Source of the DNA: Hippopus hippopus
Taxonomy: Eukaryota; Mollusca; Bivalvia; Cardiida; Cardiidae
Direction of reading: 5' to 3'
Assembly (NCBI GenBank): GCA_946811185.2
Contig: OX328096.1
Location: forward strand, 39,816,011 to 39,880,010
DNA: 64,000 bases
A program made the translations under genes and the position numbers. Under the pieces are notes generated by a model. The model was not told where the DNA came from, ran no database searches, and was given only the letters and a program-made list of their open reading frames with translations. This document shows, piece by piece, positions 21,791 to 33,372 of the stretch. Position 1 is the stretch's first letter, and every line of letters starts with the position of its first letter.

Positions 21791-21892
21791 CTGTTGTTGT
21801 CTTCTGTCAGTAAGTTATTTAGGTGGAGATCAGATAGATGTAATTCACCTGTACTTTTGCTCCTCAAAGAAATACTATGCTATGTTTTCTGA
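21791..21892 (+). repeat. right copy of an approximately 100-bp direct repeat
   Basis: About 85-90% like 21270-21371 by eye, ending in the shared 'aatactatgctatgttttct'. Confidence 0.7.
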
Positions 21893-22614
21893 CCCTTACT
21901 TCTACTTGTCACAACTCGGCCGATTCTGTACCTACATCTAACCTCATCCGCATACTGGTTGTTTCCATTTTGAACTGCCTATCATGTCATCTAAACATGT
22001 CGGCGCTCAAGTAAATCGACCAGCAAGGACATAAACAACCACGATGAAGTTATTCATATCTATCTTCTGTCGGTGAATAATTCAATCAGAAATGATTAAC
22101 CACTTTGAAAAATTAATGTACAAGCTGATTGGCAACGGAAATATATTTAGATTAAGATGAAAAATTTTGACTCAAGTTTTCTTTTTCAAGACGAGCCTTA
22201 CAATTTTAAGAACAGTTAAACGGCATATTTTCAGTGAAGAAATGTACCATGTAGGTGCTTATCAAGCTACGTGATACAGCCAAGGGACTTGATCATTGGA
22301 TCACCTGAGGTATGCCCAATGCCTTACTTCATATCTCCTGTATTCTCATTCAATTTTAAACCTCATTACCACAGTTTTTTTTTTCAACCCTTCGGCTGCA
22401 AAATGTTACTGCAGGCACTTCTGTAAACAAAGTAGATCACGATAAGATTGCAGAAAACATGCAGTCTGATCTTGCATCTTTCAACTGTCCATAGAGTAAG
22501 ATTTTTAACCTACAAAGATAACTTAGAAACCGCAATATAATGGGGTTTCACAATGTACTTAAAATTTACAAATAATTCATTTCGTACTTCCAGGGCTAGG
22601 TACTGAAAAAGACA

Positions 22615-22908
22615 GCATAAGGAAACTGTGTGTGGAAAAAGTAGAGATTGCTTATACAAGCAATCACTCCTTTTCACACAATCTTTTCAACATCATTTTA
22701 ACCCTCTACCAAAAATCCTAAGTTACAACCACCCTGAAGAAGGAGACGTTTGAAAACATTGTGTGAAAAGGAGAAACTGCTTCTAAACAGCATTTTCTCC
22801 CTTTTCTACAATGTTTTCTATCCTATCAAAGACATCAGTCATCATCTGTCATCTGCATATGCTTTCAGTTTGGTTAAGTCCGAAATTTGTAGTTTTGTAA
22901 AGAGTTAA
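22615..22908. repeat. MITE-1 copy plus a second hairpin remnant
   Basis: 22698-22908 runs from 'taaccctctaccaaaaatcc' to 'gtaaagagttaag' with core 'gagaaactgcttctaaacagcattttctcc'. 22615-22697 is an older stem piece ('tgtgtggaaaaagtagagattg ... caatcactccttttcacaca'). Confidence 0.55.
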
Positions 22909-22950
22909 GTGAGGAAAATGGTTTCTTTCCTTCAACTGTGTATCCAACAC

Positions 22951-23103
22951 CAACGTCCGTATTCACAAACCGTTCTTAAATTCAACAAACCATCAGATTG
23001 GCTAAACCAAATAGCCAGTCATCAGTTATGTTACTTTCAAATTTAGACAATTCTTCGGCATAGGATTAATAGTATCCTTAAGAATGGTTGTGAATACAGA
23101 CCC
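22951..23103. repeat. palindromic MITE with 'GTATTCACAA' ends
   Basis: The left end 'gtccgtattcacaaaccgtt' plus cttaa is mirrored by 'ttaagaatggttgtgaatac' plus agac on the right. About 150 bp, only copy seen here. Target duplication not resolved. Confidence 0.55.
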
Positions 23104-23448
23104 AGGGCTTGGCAATGTAACTTTTCCTGAAGACTGATGAAAGTCATTAGGGCAGGATCCTTTCCTCACAGATGAACAATGCTTTAATTTTGTTTATGCA
23201 GATGACGCAAGTAGTTTGGAAAGAATGTTAAATGTAACGGTGTAGCTCTTGTAATACAGACTCCAACAATGCATGGATTTAGGTGCACTGAACACCCGGA
23301 ATCGACTGACAACTTACACAAAATGGTATCAAACACCAAACAATCAATTAAGGAAATCTGTGGTATACCACAGAACCTGACTTTAGAGCATCTGAAAATA
23401 TTTTGATGAAATCAACTAATTATTAATTCATCCAAGACACTGGGATTC

Positions 23449-23673
23449 AACCCTTTACCTAGCAAGCCTTTGAAAACATTACAAGAAAAGGAGAAAAAGC
23501 TGGTAACCAGCATATTTTCCTTTTCCCACCATGTTTTCGACCCTTTGAAAAACGATTCTGATAATTTGCGCCATATTTGTTGGAGAAGGGAGAAAACGTT
23601 GGTTACCAGCATCTTCTACTTTTCCCAAAATGTTTTCAAAAGCCTTCTTCCTAGGGGTTGTTATAAGGGTTAA
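23449..23673. repeat. MITE-1 copy with two hairpins
   Basis: Between 'caaccctttacctagcaagc' and 'gttataagggttaat' there are two palindromes, at about 23475-23535 and 23586-23645; the usual long arm is missing. Looks like recombination between two copies. Confidence 0.6.
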
Positions 23674-23955
23674 TAACCATCAGAAATCATCACCAGTATG
23701 AACGTTAAGCATGAAATAACCTGTAATCTTTACGGACTTTTCATGTTCAGGTCAGAACCAATATTTTCTTGGCATACCATTCTGTTGTGAAATGCCTAGT
23801 AAAGTCAACAAACTATAAGGATATAATGCAGAAAGACAGAAATGAACAATTTCAGGGTGGAGAGTTGTTTGTCAAGTATTAGAACACTATTAGTTGAGCC
23901 AATTCTGAGTATTTACATAAACATTTACAGATAGTTCTTGTTCAAAGACAGGTAT

Positions 23956-24192
23956 TTATAGCAGATACAGAGATTTATCCCAGTCCAAACCAACATCTTG
24001 TAACTGAGCAGGGGATTTTCTGCCTATCATGCGGGATCCAATTTTGGCCAAATTCCTTATCGAAAATCTTGCATTTTTTCCCAATTCCATGATTTTTTCC
24101 AAAATAGACGCTAGAGAAAGAAAATCACCTAGATCATCTGATATATCGGCCAGGGATTTCCCTGACACACTAATATGGAGGTTTTGACACAT
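23956..24192 (-). CDS. unassigned open stretch
   Basis: An open run in a low-repeat region, reading 'SGKSLADISDDLGDFLSLAS' then 'ILEKIMELGKNARFSIRNLA', ending 'LDWDKSLYLL' and TAA. Possible acceptor TTATTTAG| at about 24205. No homologue recognised; it may be a chance ORF. Confidence 0.15.
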   Translation of the reverse strand: MCQNLHISVSGKSLADISDDLGDFLSLASILEKIMELGKNARFSIRNLAKIGSRMIGRKSPAQLQDVGLDWDKSLYLL

Positions 24193-24595
24193 GTTTTATC
24201 TAAATAACCGCTAAAATTCAATCATGGAGTGCATTGGACCCAACTCAAGCAGGAAATCGACATAAAGCAACGTCAAGTATATTTGACACCTTTAGAGGAA
24301 AAGCATTAACACACGGCAGGGAGAAGATTCCATAAACATACATTAAAAAGGAAGTATAGCTGTATCAATTTCATTTGCAAAAAACGCAACGAGAATATGA
24401 ATATCATTGTCGTCTCTATTTTCCGATTTACCACATGAGGCGCTGTCGGGTAAATTCATCACACTTCACCTAATTTCGACACCCCAAGAAAATTAAAGAA
24501 AAACAATTTATAAAATAGTTTTTGCAAATCCGTAAACTGTAATTTCCGTTTGTCTTTACATGCCAATGTTAATACGCTCATTAACTATTCAACAG

Positions 24596-25060
24596 GGAAC
24601 TTGTAAGACAGTTCCCCGACAAGGAAAGTTTCCCGACAGGAGTTTTCGAGACGATTCCCCCGACACCTTTGTTCTATGTCAAATGACATGGGTAACACAA
24701 CTTAATAATGGACTTTATGTATAAATGTGTTTTGTTTTTTATTGAAATGCTTGTATCTGTGATTGACAGGTGCACTTGGTCATCGTAAGATTGTCTATAA
24801 TTTTTAATGATTGCCGTGTGAAATGCTATAAATTTCTGTAACTCAGCTTGTTTGATTGGGCAATTTGACGATCTTTCGTCGCCAAATACCAAACAATATC
24901 GATTCGCACTACATTTACCCCAATGGTACACAGACTAAAATGCATATGGAAAAAAGACTTATTGTCGGGGAACTAGATCTATCTTCAAATTTGTCGCGGA
25001 ACTTTCTCGAAAATTAGTGTCAGGGAACTATCTTGTTGGGGAACTGTCTTGATACCCTTC
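24596..25060. mobile_element. foldback element with approximately 70-bp inverted ends
   Basis: The left arm 'gggaacttgtaagacagttc' plus 'cccgacaagg' and 'gttttcgaga' is mirrored by the right arm ('ctcgaaaat', 'cttgttggggaactgtcttg', 'ataccc'). The interior (24670-24930) holds a minus-strand open frame of 85 codons ('FGDERSSNCPIKQAELQKFI'), unrecognised. Exact ends and duplication unclear. Confidence 0.55.
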
Positions 25061-26208
25061 AACACAATTTTTAACTAGACGATTTAGGAAACATTGAGGA
25101 ATAAAACGTCTTAAAGGATGTTTCCCATTTCTTTCGAAAAACTTACATTGAATGCATTAGATCTACATCTTCATCTCAAAAGACAATTAACCGTCAATGC
25201 GCTTTTAACATGTCAAATTTATCTGACATTGCAATATTTCGTCTGGTAAATTCAACACCGAATCTGAAGGTCAAAGTAAAACACATAGACACTTTACTTC
25301 TGAAAAACATTAAAATATACCTTTTTCTTAGTTTCACTTGAAATATACATGACCAAAACCAGTTCGGGAATTTCTTCTTTTATACCTTTGATTGCATCTG
25401 CTCTCTTACCAATATCTGTAACGGACGTTTTTTTCAAGAGAAGAAAATGACGGTCCTCCTCTTTAACGAATGTATGGGGTAAAGGGAAGACAGCGTGCAA
25501 GACATCGACGATTATGTGACGTCACTTACGTTCATGGTGCATTGTTTACGGTAGCGGTATGTTAACATATTGATGCACGAGCCGTATTTTGTAAATAATA
25601 AACAAGACTGTCGAATTTAGACGACTGTCGGAATTACCCGACGTTGCTCTATATCGTATGCCAAGTGCGAAACTATAAGGGGGCAAATGAACTGTAAACT
25701 GTACCCGTATATTTTCAATCAATTCATGCACACATATTATCCTCTTGTAAACCGTTCTAGCTGCTCAAATTCTAGACTGTGCACTCTTTTTCAGCTGTAT
25801 TGAGTTATGCTTTACAAATACAAAATAACACAGACAACCGTTCGCTTCTAGGCAACCGCATCATGCCATGATCAAACCTAGTTTTTCAAGCAAAGGGAAG
25901 CTTCCTGTGGTCAAAATAAACCAACCAGCTCCGAAATTTGTAGTCTTGCACTAGGACCGAAAAAACGGCCCCATCTAGACAATAAGTTTTGTTTTGGTCC
26001 AAAATGGCTGTCATATTACACATGGTTGTAGTTATTCTAAGTCTGAGCACAGGAATCGGCCATTTAATTGGTGAAAATAGCTTGTTTTGGCCAACATGGA
26101 TACACTCTATTTAAAAAAAAAAAAAAAAACACAAATTCGTACTCGGACGCACTGAAAATCATTAGTTATGAGTCACAAAATCAAGATGTTAATTACAACG
26201 ATATAAAA

Positions 26209-29200
26209 CAAGAGGGCCTGATGGCCCTGGATCGCTCACCTGAGTCAATAGGCAAAATTTCACTCCAGGGTCATGATTGAAACTCTGCCCAATTGTCAGG
26301 TCAATTGAGCTTGAAATGTGGCTTCTAAAGCGCCCTCAAGGAATTTCCATAAGTTGACCTAGTGACCTAGTTTATGACCCCATGTGACCCAATTTTGATC
26401 TCATCCAAGATTTTATCAAGACAAACATGCTGACCAATTTTCAGGTCAATTGAGCAAGATTTTTTGCCTCTAGAGCCCATACGGAATTTCTGTAAGTTGA
26501 CCTAGTAACCTTGTTTATGACTCTAGGTAACCCAATTTTGAACTCATCCAAGATTTTATCAAGACAAACATGCTGACCAATTTTCAGGTCAATTGAGCAA
26601 GATTTTTTGCCTCTAGAGCCCATACGGAATTTCTGTAAGTTGACCTAGTAACCTTGTTTATGACTCTAGGTAACCCAATTTTGAACTCATCCTAGATTTT
26701 ATCAAGACAAACATTCTCAGCAATTTTCAAGTCAATTGAGCAATAAATGTGGCCTCCAGAGTGCTCACAAGATTTTTCTTTAATTTGACCAAGTGACCTA
26801 GTTTATGAAACCACATGACCAAATTTAGAACTCATCATAAAGTCTATCAAGACAAACATTCTGAACAATTGAGCAATAGATGTGGCCTCTAGAGTGCCCA
26901 AATAAATTTCTTTAATTTGACCTACTGACCTAGTTTGTAACTCAATTTCAACCTCATTCGATATTTCATCAAGACAAACATTCTGACCAATTTTCATGTC
27001 AATTGGGCATGAAATGTGGCCTCCAGAGTGCCCGCAAGGTATTTCTTTAATTTGACCTTGTGACTTATATTATGACTCCAGGTGACCCAATTCTAAATTC
27101 ATCCTAGATTTCATCAAGACAAACATTTCAACCAATGTTCAAACCAATTGAACAATAAATGTGGCCTCTAGAGTGCCCACACAGTATTTTTTTTAATTTG
27201 ACCTTGTGACCTAGTTTATGACCCAAGGTGACCTAAGTTCAGACTCATGTGAAATTTTATCAGGACAAACATTCTGAATAACTTTAAAGTCAATTGAGCA
27301 ACAAATGTGGCCTCTAGAGTGCCAACAATATATTTCCTTAACATGACCTAGTGACCTTGTTTATAACCCCAGGTGACCCAAATTCAAACTCATCCAAGAT
27401 TTCATCGAGACAAACATTCTGACCAATTTTCAAGTCAATTGAGTTGAAAAATATGGCCTCTAGAGTGCCCACAGGGTATTTCTTTAATTTGACCTAGTGA
27501 CCTTGATTAAGACCCAAAGTGACCCAAATTCAAAGTCATCACAGATTTCATCAAGAAAAACATTCTGACCACATTTCAGGTCAAATGAGCAAGAAATGTG
27601 GCCTCTACAGTGCCCACAAGGTATTTCTTTAATTTGATATAGTGACCTAGTTTATGACCACAGGTGACCCGTTTTCAAAACTCATTGAACATGTTGTGCT
27701 CCGGTGGGCTAACAAACTTAGTACAGATCCACTAGGAGATAATACATACCAAATATCAAAGCTCTATGCCTTCCAGTTTTAAAGAAGAATTTTAAAGTTT
27801 TCCTTCTTTGTTCCTATGCTTGAAATTGTGACCCCTGGGGCAGGGCCAGTTTTCACCCCAGCGGGTTTATTTGAACAGACTTGGTAGAAGTCTACTAGGA
27901 GATACTACATGCCAAATATCAAAGGTCTACACCTTCCATTTTCAGACAAGAAGAATTTTAAAGTTTCCTTCATTGCTCCTATGTTCGAACTTGTGACCCC
28001 CAGGGCGGGGCCAATTTTGACCCCAGCGGGTTTATTTGAACAAACTTGGTAGAGATCCATTAGGAGATACTACATACCAAATATCAAAGCTCTACGCCTT
28101 CCAGTTTCAGAGAAGAAGAATTTTAAAGTTTCCCGTCTTTGTTCCTATGTTTGAGTTTGTGACCCCCCCCGGGCAGGGCTAGTTTTGACCCCAGGGGCAT
28201 CATATGGACAAACTTGGTAAAGGTCTATGAGGAGATACTACATGCCAAATATCAAAGGTCTACACCTTCCATTTTCAGACAAGAAGAATTTTAAAGTTTC
28301 CTTCTTTGCTCCTATGTTCGAACTTGTGACCCCCAGAGCGGGGCTAGTTTTGACCCCAGTGGATTTATTTGAACAAATTTGGTAGAGGTCCACTAGGAGA
28401 TGCTACATACCAAATATCAAAGCTCTACGCCTTCAAGTTTCAGAGAAGAATTTTAAAGTTTTCCTTCTTTGTTCCTGTGTTTGAACTTGTGACCCCCAGG
28501 GCGGGGCTAGTTTTGACCCCAGAGGCATCATATGAACAAACTTGGTAAAGGTCTATGAGGAGATACTACATACCAAATATCAGAGCTCTACGCCTTCCAG
28601 TTTCAGAGAAGAAGAATTTTAAAATTTCCTTCTTTGCTCCTATGTTCGAACTTGTGACCCCCAGGTTGGGGCTAGTTTTGACCCCAGAGGCATCATATGA
28701 ATAAACTTGGTAGAGGTCCATGAGGAGATACTACATACCAAATATCAAAGCTCTATGCCTTCCAGTTTCAGAGAAGAAGAATTTTAAAGTTTCCTTCTTT
28801 GCTCCTATGTTCGAACTTGTGACCCCCAGGGCGAGGCCAGTTTTGACCCCAGCAGGTTTATTTGAACAAACTTGGTAGATATCCACTAGGAGATGCTACA
28901 TACCAAATATCAAAGCTCTATGCCTTCCAGTTTCAGAGAAGAAGAATTTTAAAGTTTTCTTTCTTTGTTCCCATGTTCGAACTTGTGACCCACGGGGCAG
29001 GGCCAGTTTTGACCCCAGGGGCATCATATGAACAAACTTGATAGAGGTCCACTTGAAGATGCTTCATACAAAATATCAAAGCTCTACGCCTTCTAGTTTT
29101 AGAGGAGAAGATTTTCAAAGATTTTGCATTTTTTTCCTTTTTGTTGCCATGGCAACCAGAGTTGAGGGTGGAATTCAATTCTTTGAACAACTTTGGTAGA

Positions 29201-29249
29201 GCTTCACCCAAGGAACATCCCTGCCAAGTTTCATCAAGATTGGCCCAGT
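26209..29249 (+). mobile_element. HINE-type element, family A, 3' end lost
   Basis: Starts caagagggcctgatggccct with 5' arm gctcacctgag (26234-26244). About ten 145-bp units follow (26280-27690), then about eight 166-bp units (27715-29060), then the tail 'gttgccatggcaaccagagt' that stops at 'aagattggcccag'. The 3' hairpin and arm are missing: the sequence runs straight into a truncated SINE. From 27107 it is near identical to 1-1640 apart from the number of 166-bp units. Confidence 0.75.
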
Positions 29250-29425
29250 CCCACTGCTGACCATTGTTTTGATGATGGTTATGTGGGAAAGCACCAGTGG
29301 CTTGGAAAGAAAAGTGTGCGGACTACTGGTAAAAGAGACTCCAGGAAAGCATGGATAGGTGCACTGGGTGCCGCGATATAACTGAAATAATGTTGAAAAC
29401 ACCAAACAATCAATTAATCAAAATA
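29250..29425 (+). repeat. 5'-truncated SINE fused to the HINE
   Basis: 'ccagtggcttggaaagaaaa' to 'gaaataatgttgaaaacacc' then 'aaacaatcaattaatc'. Same family as 48270-48534. No target duplication with the HINE, so the junction is a deletion or recombination. Confidence 0.7.
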
Positions 29426-29477
29426 CTAGTCTTTCACTTTACCCATAACCCAAGCAGGACCCCAACCATGCTATAAA

Positions 29478-29714
29478 CCAACAAAATTAACTCCAAACAA
29501 CAAAATTCAAGATCCCTCCAAAATTGAAAGCCTTCACAGATAGCAAATCAAATATTACTCAAATGATAATAATTCTTCTTTTAAAAGAGCAGAAAACATT
29601 GTAGAAAAAGGAAAAAATGCTGGTTATCAGCCTTTCTCCTTTTTCCCCCATTGTTTTCAAAAACCACTTTTCTCAAGGCCATCAAAAATAGGTATTGTGG
29701 GGTAGAAAGTTAAA
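29478..29714. repeat. MITE-1 copy, diverged
   Basis: 'ttaactccaaacaacaaaat' to 'gtggggtagaaagttaa'; core 'aaaatgctggttatcagcctttctcc'. Confidence 0.6.
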
Positions 29715-30244
29715 GAACAATCACCTGCAATTAGTTTTGATGGGGCATTGAATCTTACTGCATATTATCATGCTTAATTAACCAATTAGTCATATTTGCC
29801 AAGAACAGAGTATAGACCAATCAAAATTAAATCTAGCTTAACATATCTTACCTAATTAAAGCTTTACAGACTTATAATGGGTACTCAAACTTTGATTCAC
29901 CTTTTCTTTTCCTATCTTTTCACTCCCAACAGCAGTATTTCTACAAATATTTCTCCTTTGCATCTCTGGTAAAAGTTCATGTGTTGTACTTTGACCTGAC
30001 AACTGTCTTATTTGTGTCAATCTGGGCAAAAGCAACCTTGAATTGAAATTATTTAGGCCCTGTAGACTAAAGCGTCTTGGGTTTATTCGGATCTCTCAGA
30101 AGTTTAAAATGAATTTGCAAACAATGTCAATCAAGAACTATTTGCAAAGAATATGTTGTCTGGTGTGAATTTCCATAGTCTACTTTGTATTTCAGTCTTT
30201 GTTCCAAAGTGAAAATATCTGTTTCATTTACTTACAGCCTCAAG

Positions 30245-30420
30245 AGCCAAGTGTCTTAATCCTTAGCACCGAATGGCCATTTTCAGTCTAGAGTAAGACT
30301 CAGACAATAGCAATTTCATAGTTTTTTTTTACTGTAGTGTTTCATTTTTGGCAGTCTTATCTTGATCCACACTGGCCCCAAAGGCCAGCAAAGTAGTGAA
30401 AGGCACTTTAAGGGGTTAAG
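30245..30420. repeat. MITE-2 copy, diverged
   Basis: 'ttaatccttagcaccgaatg' to 'ggcactttaaggggttaag'; the hairpin half 'cagtcttatcttgatccaca' is recognisable. Confidence 0.45.
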
Positions 30421-30805
30421 TAATTGTTGATAATTTGGAAGAATCAAGATGCTGTTTATGACCAGTAACTCGATCTATGCGAAGTATAACAGGTAAATTA
30501 TTCTTTTATGACAATTCCATACTTACATGCCAAAATTCCAGGTATAATTATTTATGTCAATTTTATGGCAAAAGAACAAAAGGCTTATAAGCTGTAAACA
30601 ACATAAAACAATAATGAATATCTACACCTCTTAAGTATGCATTTTGATTTCAATTCTAGCAGATAACTAGTCTAAATGTTTCTCCTTAAGTTAACACTTA
30701 GCTAATCATAAGAAAAGGAGAATTTCTGAAAATAAAAAAAAAACATAAATTTTTCAAAATTGTCAAGAATGTTTAGGAAATTGTCGATATCATCAATGAC
30801 AAACT

Positions 30806-31022
30806 TTAACCCTTTCAGCACCAAATAAATAAACTCGACCTCTTTTGACGGCTCTAAATACAATCTATTGAAACATACGAAGATTTTGATTGTAAAGGCT
30901 TAGCTGCACAAGCTGACGGTATAGATCTAAGATCAGACTGCATGCACATTTTGTGCAGTCTGATCTTGATCTATGCCACAAGCAAAAGTCACTGTTTTCG
31001 CCTATGGTGCCAAAAGGGTTAA
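30806..31022. repeat. MITE-2 reference copy, TTAA to TTAA
   Basis: Left TTAACCCTTTCAGCACC, right GGTGCCAAAAGGGTTAA. A central hairpin (30919-30977) pairs 'gatctaagatcagactgca' with 'tgcagtctgatcttgatct' across 'tgcacatttt'. 217 bp including both TTAA. The TTAA target and CCCTTT ends suggest a piggyBac-mobilised MITE; inference. Confidence 0.7.
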
Positions 31023-31150
31023 AAGCTTAAAAAAAAGTTGCATGACTGAGGTAGGTGCTGATCAACAACAATATGTTGTACTGGCATTTATTGCATCACC
31101 TATTTTCAAGCAAAAAGCCCTAATGAGCTGTACTCTGTGAAAAGGGGGTT

Positions 31151-31371
31151 TAACTCTTTACCGCACAATCCCAAGTTTTAACGACCTTGAAGAATAACAC
31201 TTTGGAAAACATTGTGGAAAAAGCAGAAAATGCTGGTAACCAGCATTTTCTGCTTTTTCCACAACTTTTCTACTATGTCAGACACCAATTTTCATCACTT
31301 GAGCCATTTGTCGTCTACAAATGCATTCAATTTGGACAAATCTACAATATTGCCGTTTGGTAGAGAGTAAT
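31151..31371. repeat. MITE-1 copy with compensated stem
   Basis: 'ttaactctttaccgcacaat' to 'ggtagagagtaat'. The stem at 31212-31265 is perfect although both arms differ from the consensus in the same two pairs (ggaaaaagcag against ctgctttttcc). Confidence 0.8.
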
Positions 31372-31374
31372 TGC

Positions 31375-31562
31375 ATCTGCAAAAACTATCGACCTAGGGC
31401 AGCCTGAGCAACCCAGGCAGGATGAGCTGGGTCAAAACTTTTTGGTATAGTTTCTGCACCTAGGACCATTCTACCTAAGGAATCATCTGCTTGTTCGACA
31501 AAATAGGTTTTATGGACCAATAATTATATGATGACTTGTTTGGTATAATGTATTGCAGTCAA
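31375..31562 (+). repeat. hairpin-bearing direct repeat, first copy
   Basis: 'gcatctgcaaaaactatcga' to 'gatgacttgtttggta'; hairpin degenerate ('cagcctgagcaacccaggca'). Pairs with 31578-31768. Confidence 0.6.
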
Positions 31563-31577
31563 TGAAAAGGTTTTAAT

Positions 31578-31768
31578 GCATCTAACAAGTATCGACCCAG
31601 GTCAGCCTGTTTGGACCTCGCAGGCTGACCTGTGTCAAAACTTTTTGCTTCTGGTATATTTTCTGCATGTTCTAGGACCATTCTACCTCAGATTTCAGTT
31701 AATTGTTAGAACAGATTTTATGGATCAATGATTATGTGATGACTTGCTTGGTACAACACATTAAAACC
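31578..31768 (+). repeat. hairpin-bearing direct repeat, second copy
   Basis: Contains a perfect 12-bp stem, caggtcagcctg (31598-31609) against caggctgacctg (31621-31632). The flanks ('gtcaaaactttttg', 'aggaccattctacct', 'tgatgacttg') match the first copy. Confidence 0.65.
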
Positions 31769-32231
31769 CCTTTTGCCAGAGCATGGCTCATTTCAAAGTT
31801 TAATGATACGAAAGAGTCTTCACGCTGGCAAGATCATATTATTACCTCTAAAAAATTTTTCTGGATTTTGTGTGCAAGAATGCATCATGCTAAAAATAAA
31901 ATGTCTGCCAGAACTCTGTCACTGATATCTTAAAACTGAGCAAGACTTTGCCATATGCTCATATCATAATTTGAGTCCTGAGACAGAAATCCATGCACTA
32001 CTTTTATACAAGGGAGATTCAGCTTCTCAGAAGAAAACAAAACTTCAGAAAAGTTTCATTTCTGAATTTAATGAGACAATGGCAGATCTATACAAATCAT
32101 TAACAGAGTTATTGTGCTGGATTAATGACTTTTATCACATAACACTGCCAAACCCATGACTTATACTAGGGTATTATTGTACCCTAGGGCAGGGTAGTAT
32201 CATTTTTTTGGTCACGGTTCCAGTTACTTAT

Positions 32232-32435
32232 GTAAGACGCCCAAAATACCGGCTTTTGCAGAAGACAAATTGAATGTGGCTAAAAGGATACAGTATGTCT
32301 CAGAAAGAGTAGAAAACAATTTGGTTAGCAGAGAAATTGGTGGTTAACAGCATTTTTCTCTTTCTCCAAACTTGTTTTACAAAGCCTTCTATGTCAGGGT
32401 TGTTAAAACTCAGGATTGTGTGGTAAAGGGTAAAT
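32232..32435. repeat. MITE-1 copy, diverged
   Basis: 'gcagaagacaaattgaatgt' long arm; weak core 'gaaattggtggttaacagcatttttctc'; right end 'gtgtggtaaagggtaaa'. Confidence 0.55.
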
Positions 32436-32756
32436 GGCATGTGACAGATTTCTAAATTCCAAGGTATTTCACTATAAGTCTGACATGCAAGTCTTGAAAA
32501 CAGAATCATTTACTTCCAACATAGGGTAACCAAGGTGCCATGCTTCATACAGCCTCTACCAGTTGAGAGATGATGTAACAATTATGCAAAAGTGATAAGA
32601 ACACTGCACCCATAAAAATAATTTACCAATGAAGCTTGTTGAATGCTATTACTTGAACAATAATAATCATGGATATTTTCATCCATGCTGATGTACTTCT
32701 ATCCAGGGAAATAACATAATTATGTGCTACTGAAGAAGCATTTACAAGTTCAGTGT

Positions 32757-32925
32757 CTTTACCAAAAACCAAAATTCTAGACTTGTCCCAATTGATAGCA
32801 TTTGCAGACAATAAATTAAAGGTAGCTCAATTAGCAAAATTTGTCCTTGCTAGGGAGAAAATGTTGGTAATCAGCATTTTCTCATCTTCCCACAATGTTT
32901 TCTTAAGACTTCCCCCTAAGGTTCA
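32757..32925. repeat. MITE-1 copy, left stem deleted
   Basis: 'tttaccaaaaaccaaaattc' long-arm end is clear; 'aaaatgttggtaatcagcattttctc' core; short arm truncated after 'cccacaatgttttc'. Confidence 0.55.
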
Positions 32926-33054
32926 TCAGTGCTAGCTCTGGCCGAAGTAAAATAATGGCCAAAAACTTTTTCTTGGAAAAAAAAATAGACAAAGTTAGTG
33001 CGCGAAGTTGACTTTATTTTTTACTCATAGTTTCAAACTTTCATTCACATAATA

Positions 33055-33372
33055 AATCTACATTGTAGAAAATATTGTGGGAAAAGGAGAATTTGCTCTA
33101 TACCATTTCCTGGGATAGTGCACCTTTCCCACAGTATTTGCATAAAAGCATAAAGACTTTAAAGTTCTAGTTTCTTTTCATGAATGGTAACTCCTTTACC
33201 AAACAACAAAATTTTATTTTAATCTTACTTTGTAGAAAATATTGTGGGAAAAGGAAAATTTGTTCTACACTATTTCCTTGGATAGTGCTCCTTTTCCCAC
33301 AATATTTGCATAAAAGCATAAATACTTTTATGTCCTGGTTTCTTTTGATGAATGGTTACTTCTTTACCAAAA
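33055..33372. repeat. MITE-1 variant, two tandem units with a different loop
   Basis: Two units about 178 bp apart share 'gaaaatattgtgggaaaagg', a new loop region ('ctata/cactatttcc.tggatagtg.cc') and 'ttcccaca.tatttgcataaa'. They form hairpins whose loop replaces 'ctggtnaccag'. Each follows a 'tttaccaaa' end. Confidence 0.6.

Noticed and set aside
25294..25500. Minus-strand frame with 'FVKEEDRHFLLLKKTSVTDI' and a GTAAGA donor near 25409, next to a TGACGTCA site at 25517-25524
   Set aside because: Its first codon is TTG, an in-frame TGA lies just upstream with no AG acceptor between, and it has no ATG before the donor. Looks protein-like but cannot be an exon in that frame.
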